Source: Marchantia polymorpha subsp. ruderalis (lineage: Eukaryota > Streptophyta > Marchantiopsida > Marchantiales > Marchantiaceae). Taken from it: DNA of 64,000 bases. The notes below the pieces were generated by a model. That model searched no databases, was not told where the DNA came from, and saw nothing but the letters and a program-made list of their open reading frames with translations. Position 1 is the stretch's first letter. The number at the start of each line of letters is the position of its first letter. The position numbers and the translations under genes were made by a program. Positions 38,001-50,197 of the stretch are shown here, piece by piece. Location: assembly GCA_037833965.1 (NCBI GenBank), contig AP031358.1, positions 8,440,001 through 8,504,000 on the forward strand, read 5' to 3'.

Positions 38001-41000
38001 AAAACAAAGTGTACCAAATAAGATAATGTTATTCGGCCATCCAAGTTTTATTATCTAATCTACCTGGAAAATTAGAATGGATTGTACTAAATGGTGCATT
38101 TAAAATACAATGCAATCAATTGTCAATTTTTGGAAAGCAATTACTGAGGAGAAGCATTTGGAAGACACCAAATTTGCATTTTATCTATTTGAAAGCTTGC
38201 GGAATTCTTTATTACATAAACACTAAGTAATAGATAACTTCACTAAAATAATTCTTTATATAATCAGGAATATACGAATCATTAAAATAAACATAATTCA
38301 TTAAAAAACTGAAATAAAATATCATTTGCGTTAAATCCAATCAAAATAGATCATGAACTATGAGGAAATTAATTTGGATACAAAATGTATGTTTGAAGTA
38401 TATGTGATGAGTCAACAACATTGTCACTTAAATGTGAACAGTTCTATCAGAAGAAAATATAGATTTTGTAAATATTACCCAAAATATTATCTCAACATCC
38501 ATACACGGATATATAGAATAAAAAACTCTTAGATTGAGAAGGAAATATATTATCCTGCTTTACAATTCACACCTTATAATTTTATTTTTTAAATAAATAA
38601 TAAATTCAACATTTTATCAAATCCAAGAAAACTAAATTAATCTTGAGTTTTCATGATATAAAGATAAAACCAAATTATCATGATTCATTTTAGCTTGCAT
38701 AATTTGAAAACTGTAAAATGTATATATGACTATCTATTTTATATATATGTAGTTATGAAAACAACCAAAACAGAAACTCACAGTACAGCGAATGCTAATC
38801 ACGAATAAATGCATATCAAGTTTGTAGATCTACATGCATTTACCATAAATCCACACAAATTTACCATTTAAAAAAAGTATGAAAAACTAAAAGTTTATAT
38901 TGAGTTATAGATTGAGAAGTATAATTTAAAATAAATTGATGTATTGTATATGGGACGTTAACCATACTACAATATTCATACTTTATATCTCATTAGTATA
39001 ATATTTGGTATCAAAATAAACAATAACAATCAATAATAATGGATAGACTCTTCATATTAGATATAAGTTTTTAAGATATGTGGAAAAAGACGGTTCTAAA
39101 AAAAAGCATCAGATGGAGGATCAAACAAAATAATTGAACAGATTTTCTCGTTTTTTAGCTATAATTTCAAATCCACAATTGTGAATTTGATGAGACTCAA
39201 AATTTGCATTGAAATATAAGGTTTTGTATTTCAGCTTACAAAAGAGAATTATGATGTAAAATTCAGAATTAAAAACCATCAAAATTCAATATCTAGCAAG
39301 TTATAAATATTTATCTTATCCAAACAATTCAAATTGAATGTTCTTTATAAACATACCTCTCTACTTGCATCTTGCTTGTAACGCTTTAAGAATTAATTTG
39401 TACGTATTTTGAAAATACAAAATTTTACCCAACAAAAACTGAACATTCAAAGTCCTTTAAATTAACAAAATATTTTATATTCTAATATTTAAGATTTTTT
39501 TAAAGCCTCTTACCTCACAACAATATAAAACATGACATGGCATGGAAATTATTCCTTCTTACAAAACACATAATCTATAAGTTGTAGGTAAAATTTTCTA
39601 CGACATAATTAAAAAAACGAACAAACAGAATTTGTTTCATTTATTAATTTCTCTTAAATATGATTATTTGAAAGTCTATTATTTAATAAAATTCTTTCAA
39701 ACGAAACATAAGACATATTTTTTTTATCTTTAATATACGCTATACGAATAAAACACATAGTTGTTAAGCTTTAATCCTCTACAATAATTTCAGAATGGTC
39801 TTTAGTAAGTATATGTAGTACTCTCATCTCCAATATCTATATGATGTGATTTTTATGAAATCAAAAGTATTATTACCCATTTTTAGATAATGACCTATAT
39901 TTTAAAAAAAAAATTTGCAATATCTTACTATCAATAACAATAAAAATTAAATATCCAAGCACAAAAAATGTATTAAAAAAAATCGACATTTATATTAATT
40001 GTCTGCAAACCTAGCTAAAGTTTATTATATATTCTAAAGAATAAATTCAAATAATCATGTCTTCATAATCTGTTCCAGTTTGATTTTGTTGACTTTATTA
40101 TTCTTATATCATGACGTCGGTTCTATAAGCAACCAAAAAAAAAACAATGAATTTGAGTATTCATTCAGTCAATAGAGTACATGCTTCATACATTTTCATG
40201 AATTTTCATGAAAACAAATAAAACAAATCTGAAAGCTGAAATTCCATGAAAATTAAGAGCCTTAAAGTTTTATTAATTATAATTATTTAATTTTGAATTC
40301 ACTAGAACTCAAATGATTGATTTTGTATAGGTTACAAGAAATAAATGTACCGTTAACAATATATTATCATTGATTACTGGTTCGAAATTTATGTTGATAT
40401 TTCAATTTTGTATATAAGGAGTTTTGTATATAATGTTTTCAAATATTTTATTATTTTCATTCTATTTGAATATTTTGCAAGTATAACAATGAGCCAATAT
40501 CAAAGCAAAAACATACAAGAATTATGATTTTATTAATCATATAGAGATTTTTATAAATGCAGCATCTTATGTGATTGAAAATATTATGAAATACAAATTT
40601 ATGTGAAATAAACTGTTTATTATAATCTTAATCTACCATATATTCAAATTTATTGATTAAACAATAAAAAGTATTATATATTTGTATTTGATTTGTATTA
40701 CAAAATTTAGATGATAGTTCATTTGTGAAAAATAACCGTTCTCTATGAATCAATATTTGTAATTAAGCTTTATTTGAATTAAAACATACAATTTATTATC
40801 TTAAATAAATAAATAAATATATATATATATATATCTCTCTCTCTCTCTATTTTAAAGATTTAATTGAAACTAAGCTTTTGAAATTAGTGTTGAAAGAATT
40901 TATGTATCTACTTTGGATTTTGTAAAAATTTAAATTCATCTCAAGTTATCAATAGATATTTTAATCCATGAATATTGCTCACTGCAAATTAACTATTGGG

Positions 41001-43280
41001 AAATGTGATTTTTTTTTAAAAAAGTTAAATATTAAATTTATTTTAATTTAGGCAACTGTATTTATTAAATACTCATATTATGATGTATTCTTTACTTATT
41101 AGCTTTAATATAATCAAATAAGTCAGATGGTGTTCCTGAAATAAATGTGTTAAATTGTATTGAATATATTGATAAATTTACAGTTATTTGTATCATTACA
41201 TATATTTGAAATGTTCATTTCGAGACCTTCATTTTTGTTTTTTGTTAATTTTCTTTTTTTATTTAGTAATTATATGTGAGTATTTTTCACATATTTTTTA
41301 TAAAAGTACACAGTATATATATTCAGTGAATTTTATTTTATTTTGTGTGATTTTTAATCTTTATAAAATTAAGTATGATCATTTATATTTTTATTCAATT
41401 AATGGAATATTTCAATCAAAATATTTTTTTAGTGCTTTTTCTTTCAACAAAAGTTTACTTCAAACTTCTTTTATTTAAACAACAAAGAAAAGTTTTAGAA
41501 TTTCATACACTTTTAGAGAACTTTTTCAAATCATCTTGAATTGTTTCAAATTGTGAAATTAATTCAAAATCATCACATTTTTTGTGCAAATTTGTACTAA
41601 CATGCTTTGTGTCATTTGTTGTATCATTTTTTTTTTATGTAGCACTTAATATAACTTGATTTGCATATATTTATACTGATGTTAATACTTCTTTATATTT
41701 TCAAAAAATAATTAAAATTCTAAAAATATGTTCATTTATATTAGTCCTAATACCAAACATATTCAATTCATTTTTGAAATACTTAAAATCATTGTTTTAT
41801 TTATATGATATTTCTTTATCGTAAGAATTTTAATCTTTTGATATAAAACTAGTTTTAAATAGTTCCTATCTTAATATGAAATAAATCAAAAATGTTGTTT
41901 ACATGCATTTAACATCTTATTATATTGAATTGCACTAATTTCAATAATTTTAAGAATTATGATATGATTGATCAAAAAAGTGAGTGGCTAGTTATACTTT
42001 AGTTTATGTTAATTATACGTCATGTTACCAAAAGGAAATAAATTGCTAAAATAAAATCTTTTTAGAAGTATGTGATTGGTTAGAGGGATGTCATTTTAAA
42101 AATAACACGTTTTTTTCATTGCTATAGGTCTTCAATGCAACATTGGACGCAACACTATCAACAATGCAAGGTTACGCGATGAATCAAGGTTATGTTGTAG
42201 TGATTAAGCGCATACTCATGGTTAGTAAAAAGAAATGAAGTTATCGAGTGATTTTATCTTGTGTGTTTTCATTTGGACAAATCTGTTGTATTGATCTGAA
42301 ATTAGTACGAGGGATAATAAGCATAAATTGAAATATAACTAGCCGCTTCACTGAAAAATAACAACAACTATCTTTCCATGTAGAAAACAATAATATGAAC
42401 AAATTTATTGTTTGGTGCTTTAATTATTGTTGAAGAGAAGTACTAGATTTTGAAACAAATCTGTTTGCATCGCATAAAAACTGAAAAATGTGTGGTTGAA
42501 AATGATAAGAAGTAATTATGATTTTTTCAAAATTATTTTTTCAATAAATACATAGACTTAGTATAATTAGTAACGTACTATCATCATTACAAAAAATGTA
42601 TTGAAAACTTGTAAGCATTTTTTTGGTTCTTGCAACTTTGTATTGTACGATTACTTCTTGACACATATTTGACAGATCTTAGCTAGAATAATAATTATCA
42701 AATGAGAATATATTCAATACACATATGATTTGTTCAATTTAATGATTTAATTTTTACTTATCGTGAAACTTAGTTCATTTGAAGTTACATTAGTCTAGAT
42801 TTAGCTTCAGATTGTTGTCATATATAATTTTGTTTGTTGAAAGAAATGTTTATGGAGTCTAAGTTCTTTGAATGTTTTTTCTCAAGATAAGATATTGTTT
42901 GATGATGGTTTTGAATTCATGCACATAATTACAATCATATAGTTATAGTTATTTTTTATCTCACCAGTATGATACACAATAAACACAAATTAAATAAAAC
43001 AAATTATCTTGGAAAAAAGTTAAAAAAGTTAGGTTTTATTTCATATCAATCAAAAGTTGGATTGCACAGATTTAAAAAAAGTTCAAATACAAGAAGCATT
43101 TTTTTTTCCAACGCCAATTTTTGTACATTTTCTACACTCTGGTTCAAAAATGTCATTAAGCTAAGGTAATATTGTTTAGAAGTTTGAAACAAATTTAGAA
43201 GTTAAGAGCGTTTTTTCAGTCAGAACTAAATTGGAGACTGAGTTTGAAGCTTATATTTCATGACATGTATTGTGAATAGC
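38000..43280. other. AT-rich intergenic block 2
   Basis: About 5.3 kb of strongly AT-biased sequence, similar in character to block 1. The longest open frame is 96 codons (41188-41478), Phe/Ile/Tyr-rich and chance-like. A TAAA/TA run passing into CT units lies at about 40806-40848. No gene, RNA gene, organellar sequence or nameable transposon could be supported. Confidence 0.6.
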
Positions 43281-44940
43281 TTTAAAGTTGTTATTTTTGA
43301 AAGATTTTTTGACTGAAGGTTTTTTTTACAGCAAGGATAGGTTTATAAATAATTTTGAAAATAATTATGTTACCGGGGACAAAGAGTTTAGGGCAAGCCG
43401 ACTGTGTATTTGTGGTGTTTTGCAGAATTACATACAAGAGTTAACTAGCAAAGTAGACGGGCGTAACATGGAGATTTCGTATATCTTACGCAAGAAGCAA
43501 CTTGATTATATTAGATGTCTCGATGATTCGGATCGATTGTATCGTAGAGAAAGTTCCAAGGAGATTTGGAGACGGAGTGGATGTTTATAACAAAGTTTTA
43601 TGAGTTGTTCATGAATCTGGTCTGCATGAATAAAAGTTAAAATTGGTGAAGAAAATTTTGTTCACAAGATGACAGTTTATAGCATTCACAGGTGTAGGTT
43701 GTTGTTGTATTTGTAGAGGTCATCTTCAGACGAGAAAACTCTGGCAAAAATAAGGGCATTATGAATAGAAAGGGTTCAATGTGATGATAGTGTGGACTAA
43801 GCAAATTAGCCCTCAGCCCTACACCGCGCAGTGCCCACGGAAGGTCGGAAGAGCGTGTACGGCTCTGAGATGGAATGCTGCCCGGTCTGCCCGGGCTTAG
43901 AGGACATGCCACGTGGTCTTCCCGCGTAAGTCCTCTGCTTCGTCCACGTGGAATTGTTGGGCCTCGCAGACCGGACTCAGCGAATGTGCCCCTTTCCAGA
44001 ATCTCCTCGGAGGTCCTCTTTCAAGGCGGAACCCTAAATGTTGTTCAAAGCGCATTTGGTTCTAGAAAGCTCAGTTAAGCTAAGAATGCATCCATGGCCA
44101 TTTCGAGATCATGTGCGGTATCCATGGTGGATGTGCCCATGAGGTTCGGCGCCAACGCGAGCAGTCCGACTTCTGGACCTCCGCTTCTAGATGCGTCCAG
44201 AGTCGGTTGGTGGAACTGGCTCGTCGACCGGACCCGTCGTCGGCTTGTCCGGCTCCCTGTACAGGTTCTCGATCCTTCAGAGCCCGGTTGCGTCGCGCGC
44301 CCGCCGGCAGCCTGCGGAGTCAATGTCCGTGGGTTTGGAGCTCCGTCAATGTGGCAGTTATTTCCCTCTACTAGAATCTTCCCCTCCACCGATGAGGAAA
44401 CATCCGTCCGAGGAGCGCTTTCACCATTACGTTAGTACTATCGCCAATTGGAGAGAATTAATCAGCTCGAGTAGACCCTCTCGCCAACCCGGGTTGATCC
44501 ACAGTGACCGACGTTGAAATAGAATTCCTCGGCAGTCATCAGCATTCCCTATCAAAATAATATTTATTTGGTGGAATTTCAGTAAATATATCAATTAAAA
44601 ATTTGATTGTACCATAGAATAAGAATTGAGCTGGTTTTATGATTAAGCCAGCCGAATCACAGCGGGGCAATATTTTGTGGAACCGAAAGGATGAATTCAC
44701 ATTTCTGGAAAGTTCAGCGGGGCGTAAGTGGAAGATGACATCACGGAGCTCCTCAACGGAATGTTTCATCCTGAAGGCGCTGGTCGTTGGGAGAGCACTG
44801 ATGTTGGCTCGCAAATGGCGAAGAACCGCAAGTACAGTCGGCAAATGATGTCTAAATTAGGTAGTTAGACTGCTATTAAGCACGGAAGGAAGATCATTAA
44901 GAAGCACACTCGAAAGTTGGCATAAATTGAAAATATAGTT
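43281..44940. other. GC-rich patch after AT-rich block 2, with unidentified open frames
   Basis: Composition rises abruptly. A 100-codon plus-strand frame (43288-43590) and a 104-codon minus-strand frame (44389-44075, ending EMAMDAFLA) have protein-like composition but no recognisable family. Overlapping plus-strand frames cover the same bases as the second, so strand and reality are undecided. A foldback with two G-box cores lies at 43882-43974. The patch could be a remnant of a gene or of a mobile element. Confidence 0.35.
43882..43974. repeat. Nested inverted repeats enclosing two CCACGTGG sites
   Basis: CCGGTCTGC at 43882-43890 pairs exactly with GCAGACCGG at 43966-43974. Inside, AGAGGAC at about 43899-43905 pairs with GTCCTCT at 43930-43936. 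Two CCACGTGG sequences (a G-box core, itself palindromic) lie at about 43910-43917 and 43944-43951. Confidence 0.7.
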
Positions 44941-45959
44941 AAGATGGAATTAGTGGCGGAACACAAGGCAAGGTTTACGCGACCGGGTTGCCGTAGGGCC
45001 GCAGCTCAGTTAGGGTTACAGAGGGGGGCCGCTGGAGCTCGTGCCGGGAAAATGTCGTCCCCATGTCCGCACCCATCATGCCACCTATCCCATATGGCAT
45101 ACGTCCTCCGGCGCGCCAGATGGATGGCACAGATTAGATCCAAACCCCGTCCGTTCCCAGGAAGAAACGGGAATTTACTAAAATTGGACGGACAGCGGAC
45201 GGTCACTGTCCCCGGCTGTGGCAACAGAAGCGTCTGGTCACTCGTCTCCGGCCCTGGTGGCTCGGGCGGGACCGGAGCTCTGGCGAGGGCAGGCCGCGAC
45301 AAAGCTCCGAGCCTGCGCGGCAGCGCCGGCCGAGACGACGGACGGGCTGGCGCCGCGCTGCGTCGGGAGGGAGCGTCGAGCAGCGGAGCGTGTCGACGAG
45401 AGAGCGGAAGGCGGTCGCAGCAGGAGCCAGCCAGCGGACGCGAAGTGCGAAGAGGGCAGGCAGCAGCCAAGACAGGACGGGCGGGCAGCGAGGGAGGGAA
45501 GGGAAGGCGAAAGGGAAGGGGAGGGGGAGGGCTGGGCAGCTGCTGTGTTCGCTCGCTGGCTGGCTTCGGGCGCTCGCGAGAAGCTTTTGCTGTGCAGCGC
45601 AGGCCGAGGCCGAGGGAGGGACGGAGAGAGAGAGACAGAGAGAGAGAAAGGCGAGAGAGGAGTGAGCTTCAGAAGACAGTGGCCCGAGAGAGAGAGAGAG
45701 AGGGAGAGAGAGAGAGTGACTGGGAGCGATCGTCGTCGTCGAGGATCTGGAAGGAAAGTGCGTTTACGAGGAGCGCAGGGAGAGCGCGGAGAGCTTGCTC
45801 GTAGAAGAAGCGGAGGAGGCGGGCAAGCCGCGAAGAGGAGGACGAGGTCGAGCGAGCGAGAGAGGGCGCTGCTGCTGCTAGGTCGCGCGGGTGGGCGGTC
45901 GCTCGACGTTTGATCGAGGCGGAGGAGGAGGCGGAGGGAGGAAGCAGCGTAACGGCAAG
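44941..45959 (+). promoter_or_regulatory. Promoter and GA-rich leader of the Hsp110 gene
   Basis: This is very GC-rich sequence immediately upstream of the start codon at 45960. It has purine-rich GAGA tracts at about 45622-45658 and 45684-45716, and a TTAGGGTT (reverse telo-box) at 45010-45017. Long plus-strand frames here (up to 286 codons) are Arg/Gly/Glu-rich translations of low-complexity DNA and are not considered genes. Exact transcription start and any heat-shock elements could not be fixed. Confidence 0.45.
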
Positions 45960-48900
45960 ATGAGCGTGGTAGGTTTGGATGTAGGCAATGAGAACTGCAT
46001 TGTGGGAGTTGCGCGGCAACGGGGAATCGACGTGGTGCTCAATGACGAGAGCAAGCGCGAGACTCCGGCCATGGTGTCGTTCGGCGAGAAGCAGAGGTTC
46101 ATCGGAACCGCTGCGGCGGCATCCGCAACGATGAACCCCAAGAATACGCTTAGTCAGATCAAGCGGCTGATTGGGCGGAAATTTCAGGATCCCGAAGTGC
46201 AGAGAGACTTGCATCTTTTCCCATTCAGTGTCACCGAGAGTTCAGATGGCGGCATATCGATTAACGTGATGTACCTGAATGAGCCCAGATCGTTCACTCC
46301 CACTCAGATTCTCGCCATGGTGCTGTCCAATTTGAAGGTCATCGCCGAAAAGAACCTCGGAACCTCGGTCGTCGACTGTGTAATTGGTATTCCCGTCTTC
46401 TTCACCGAGCTTCAAAGGCGCGCGTACCTCGACGCAGCTACGATTGCTGGGCTCCACCCTCTAAGACTCATGCATGAGACCACGGCCACCGCTCTCGCGT
46501 ACGGTATTTACAAGACTGACCTACCGGACACGGATCCAGTCAACGTCGTGTTTGTGGACGTAGGGCATGCCAGCATGCAAGTCTGCGTTGCTGCCTTCAA
46601 GAAGGGTCAGCTCAAGATTCTGGCCCATTCCTTTGATCGCTGCCTGGGTGGACGGGACTTCGATGAGGTCCTCTTCAACCACTTCGCTGAAAAGTTCAAG
46701 GACGAGTACAAGATCGATGTGAAGTCGAATGCCCGAGCGTGTCTCAGGCTTCGTGCCGGTTGTGAGAAGTTGAAGAAAATGCTCAGCGCGAACGCTGAGG
46801 CTCCGCTCAACATTGAGTGCCTAATGGACGAGAAAGACGTTAGAGGATTCATGAAGAGGGATGAGTTCGAGGTGCTGTCTGCTTCAATTCTGGAACGGGT
46901 CAGGGGACCTTGCGAGAGAGCGCTGGCCGAATCTAAATTGACTGTTGACAAGATCAGTGCAGTAGAAGTTGTAGGATCTGGCTCTCGTGTACCGGCCGTC
47001 ATGAAAATCTTAGCGGCTGTCTTCGGTAAGGAGCCCGGTCGTACGTTGAACGCCAGTGAATGTATTGCACGTGGATGCGCTCTACAGTGCGCTATGTTGA
47101 GTCCTACTTTCAGAGTTCGTGAGTTTGAGGTAAATGAGCGCCGACACTTTCGTGATTCTGCAACTTTCTGAATGTTGTGCGGTTGTGTATTCAAGTTTGA
47201 TCTCTTTCTTTTCCACTGCTTTTTCTAATGGAAAAGGTTGGTCACAAGTTTGCTCCGCCACTGACAACGATGTCTTCTCTTCGCTGAGTAGGTTCAAGAC
47301 AGCTTCCCCTTTCCGATCGCTCTTTCATGGAAAGGCTCAGCCCCGGAGTCAGACACAGGGGATGAAACTTCGTCCAACAGTATCGTGTTTGTGAAGGGCA
47401 ATCCTGTCCCATGTACGAAAATGCTTACCTTTTTCAGATCGGGAACATTCACAATTGATGCGTTGTACGCGGACACGACCGAGTTGCCTGCCGGTACTAA
47501 TCCAAAGATCAGCACGTTCCAGGTGAGAATATGTTCATGTTCGTCTCTGCTGCGTGTTATGGTGACTGTACATGGTGACTGACGTGTGAGCGGTTAATGT
47601 GGCTGCCTTTAGCGGCCATCTCATATTTTCTGAGAATGGATTAGTATGTTCAAGGTTTCGGTACTTGCGGATTCGTCTCTCCATGCTTCGTTCACCTGGT
47701 TTCGCGTGTCGTTCAAGTTACGTTTTTCGCTGGGCTGACTCTGTCTTACGTGTGAACTGTTTGGACTCTGTCGACTTAGTCGGTTGAGTTAGGCTGATTC
47801 ATGTCGCTTTTGGAAATCTTTTCAACCAAGGGCTGTGATTAGCACTAGTGTGTGATCTTCTCTAGTTCTCCTCACTTCTGCCTTTTTGATCGTTCAACAC
47901 TGGTCTTTTTCGTACAGATTGGTCCTTTCAGCCCGTCCAAACCGAATGAGAAGGGGAAATTGAAAGTCAAGATCCGCTTGAATTTGCACGGAATCGTGTC
48001 GGTGGAATCCAGCACTGTAAGTGTCCAGTGTTATTCGGCTGTAAAATTTTTAGTCATTTTGTTATCAGGCAATATCTCCGTCCGTCTATGTCATGTGCAG
48101 ATATTGATTTTCATAGCTGTGATTGGACACCAGCTGTAAATGACACTGACCTGCCAATGCGGGACCCTGCAGCTCATTGAGGAAGAGGAAGTAGATGCAC
48201 CTAAGGTGAAGGAAGCTACTCAAGAGGTAAAGGAAATCAATATGGAAACTGATGGAGAGAAGCCTGCTGACGCGAAGATGGACGATGCGGACAATCAGCA
48301 AACTGACGGTACAGGCGCGGAGAATGGTGCTGCAGCTGATGAGAAGCCCTCTAAGATGGAGACCGAACCAAAGGTATCGATTTTGCCCATCAATTTCAGC
48401 TGAATGTTTTCGAAGATAACGCTAGAATAAGAACGCACACCTCACGATATGAATGACACTCATGTCATTGACTTATTCTACCTTGTATTGGCGCATTGAT
48501 CTTCAAGCGAATTAGGCAAATACTATTAAAGTAGATGTCGTTCTTGTGGCCGATGTTTTTGAAGTTTGGATTTTGCGAGAATCCATATTGACTGGTTTTG
48601 TACTGAAATTGTTTCTAAGCAGCAAGAAGTAGCTAAGAAGAAGAAGACCAAGAGGACTGAGGTACCTGTGCACGAGATGGTACCTGGAGGCCTTTTAAGT
48701 CCTGACCTCCAAAAGGCTCAGGAGAAAGAGTTTGAAATGGCACTGCAAGATCGTGTAATGGAGGAAACGAAAGACAAGAAGAATGCTGTCGAAGCATATG
48801 TGTATGACATGAGGAACAAGGTTTGGCTTCAAACTTTAAGCTTGCTAGGTTTTCATCAATCTTTTGTTATTTTCTATCTTTGACGATAGAAAAATCTCCG

Positions 48901-50197
48901 TCAGTAGAAGACATTCTCCAGACCGTTTGAGGTCACCCTTCTCGTAGCATGTGTCCTGTTGCTTTTTAGGCGTAGGTGGACCAAAAGTTACAGAAACGTG
49001 GAATTTTGTGTATGGATCTTCGATTCAAGGAGTTATCTCAATTACCCTGGATGGTAGAGTTTTGACTTTTGAGTTTGGTTTTACTTGGACCACAGCTTTC
49101 CGAGAAATTAGCCGAGTACGTCACCGAACATGAACGCGAGGAGCTGTCTGCAAAGTTACAGCAGACAGAGGATTGGCTCTATGAAGACGGTGAAGACGAG
49201 ATCAAAAGCGTCTACGTAGCTAAGCTCGCTGAACTCAAAAAGGTGCTGGTCATGACAATTCTTTATCCTGTGTTGCCTCGTCATGTTGTCTGTTGCCTTG
49301 TGCCAGGAGTCAGTCGCCGCTGCTATGAATCGTTAACGGGCGATCTTGTCTTCTTAACAGGAGACCCCAAAGCAGCTCACAATCAGCTCACAATTTGCCT
49401 GATCTAATTGCTGTTTTCGCTTGTCTGCTTATCAGCTTGGAGACCCTATTGTAGAAAGGCAGAAAGAAGTAGAGGCCAGAGTTCCAGCTATGATGGAACT
49501 GATGGATCGTGTTAACAACCTCCGTAACGCCGCCCAGTCTAAAGAAGCCAAGTATGACCATATTGCCCCGGAAGATAAGGCCAAGGTAAATTTTGCGGCC
49601 CCTTTTTCCTGACTGACGCCCTTGTTAATAGGTTGTGAACTGTTTGTGCCGAAGGTTTAATTTCTCTTTTGGAGTTTTACTTCGAATCAGCTTGATATTT
49701 ATGGTGGATATGGTTGTCATGGCGCAGGTTCTCACCGAGTGCGCAAAGGCTGAAGACTGGTTGAAGGAGAAAAAGCAATTGCAAGACGCTCTACCGAAGG
49801 CTTCGAATCCTGTCTTGTTGTCTGCCGACATTAAAAAGAAAACTGAAGTTTTGGACCGGTAAGGCTCTGAATGTTCATTCCAACTAGGCGTGGACTTATA
49901 AGTAATGACGATGTGTATCTGAAAGTAGGTAAGCTGTGCGAATTTGAGACTTTCTCTTCAGCAATCTGACTTCTGACCCTCCACCACCGGCGCAGGTTCT
50001 GTAAACCAATCATGACGAAGCCGAGGCCTCCTCCACCAAAGGCTGCTCCCCCTCAACCTGAATCTAAACCAGCTGAGTCCAAGGATGGCGCATCGAACGG
50101 GTTCTCATCTTCAGGGAATGATGCACCACCATCTGAACCTATGGATACCGACAATGGCGCACCTGGTCCCGAACCAGACACGATGCAGACAGAATGA
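45960..50197 (+). CDS. Hsp110/SSE-class HSP70 (HSP70-14/15-like), nucleotide exchange factor and holdase, 842 residues
   Basis: Nine phase-consistent exons: 45960-47129, 47292-47522, 47918-48016, 48173-48373, 48623-48820, 49096-49242, 49436-49585, 49728-49858, 49996-50197. The ATPase domain fills exon 1 (390 residues): VVGLDVGNENCIVGVARQRG, DCVIGIPVFFTELQRRAYLD, VFVDVGHASMQV and EVVGSGSRVPAV. The beta substrate domain (exons 2-3) is interrupted by an acidic insert in exon 4, as in Hsp110. A long alpha-helical lid follows (EDWLYEDGEDEIKSVYVAKL), then a Pro-rich tail ending TMQTE without EEVD or a retention signal. This points to the cytosol or nucleus. Hsp110 proteins release ADP from HSP70 and prevent aggregation. 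Arabidopsis HSP70-14 has about 830 residues, a close match. The ATG was chosen because MSVVGLDVG is the family start; the in-frame sequence upstream is leader. Confidence 0.95.

Noticed and set aside
44944..45913. Plus-strand frames of 286 and 231 codons upstream of the Hsp110 gene
   Set aside because: They are Arg/Gly/Glu-rich translations of GC- and GA-rich leader DNA, overlap each other in different frames and lack any domain.
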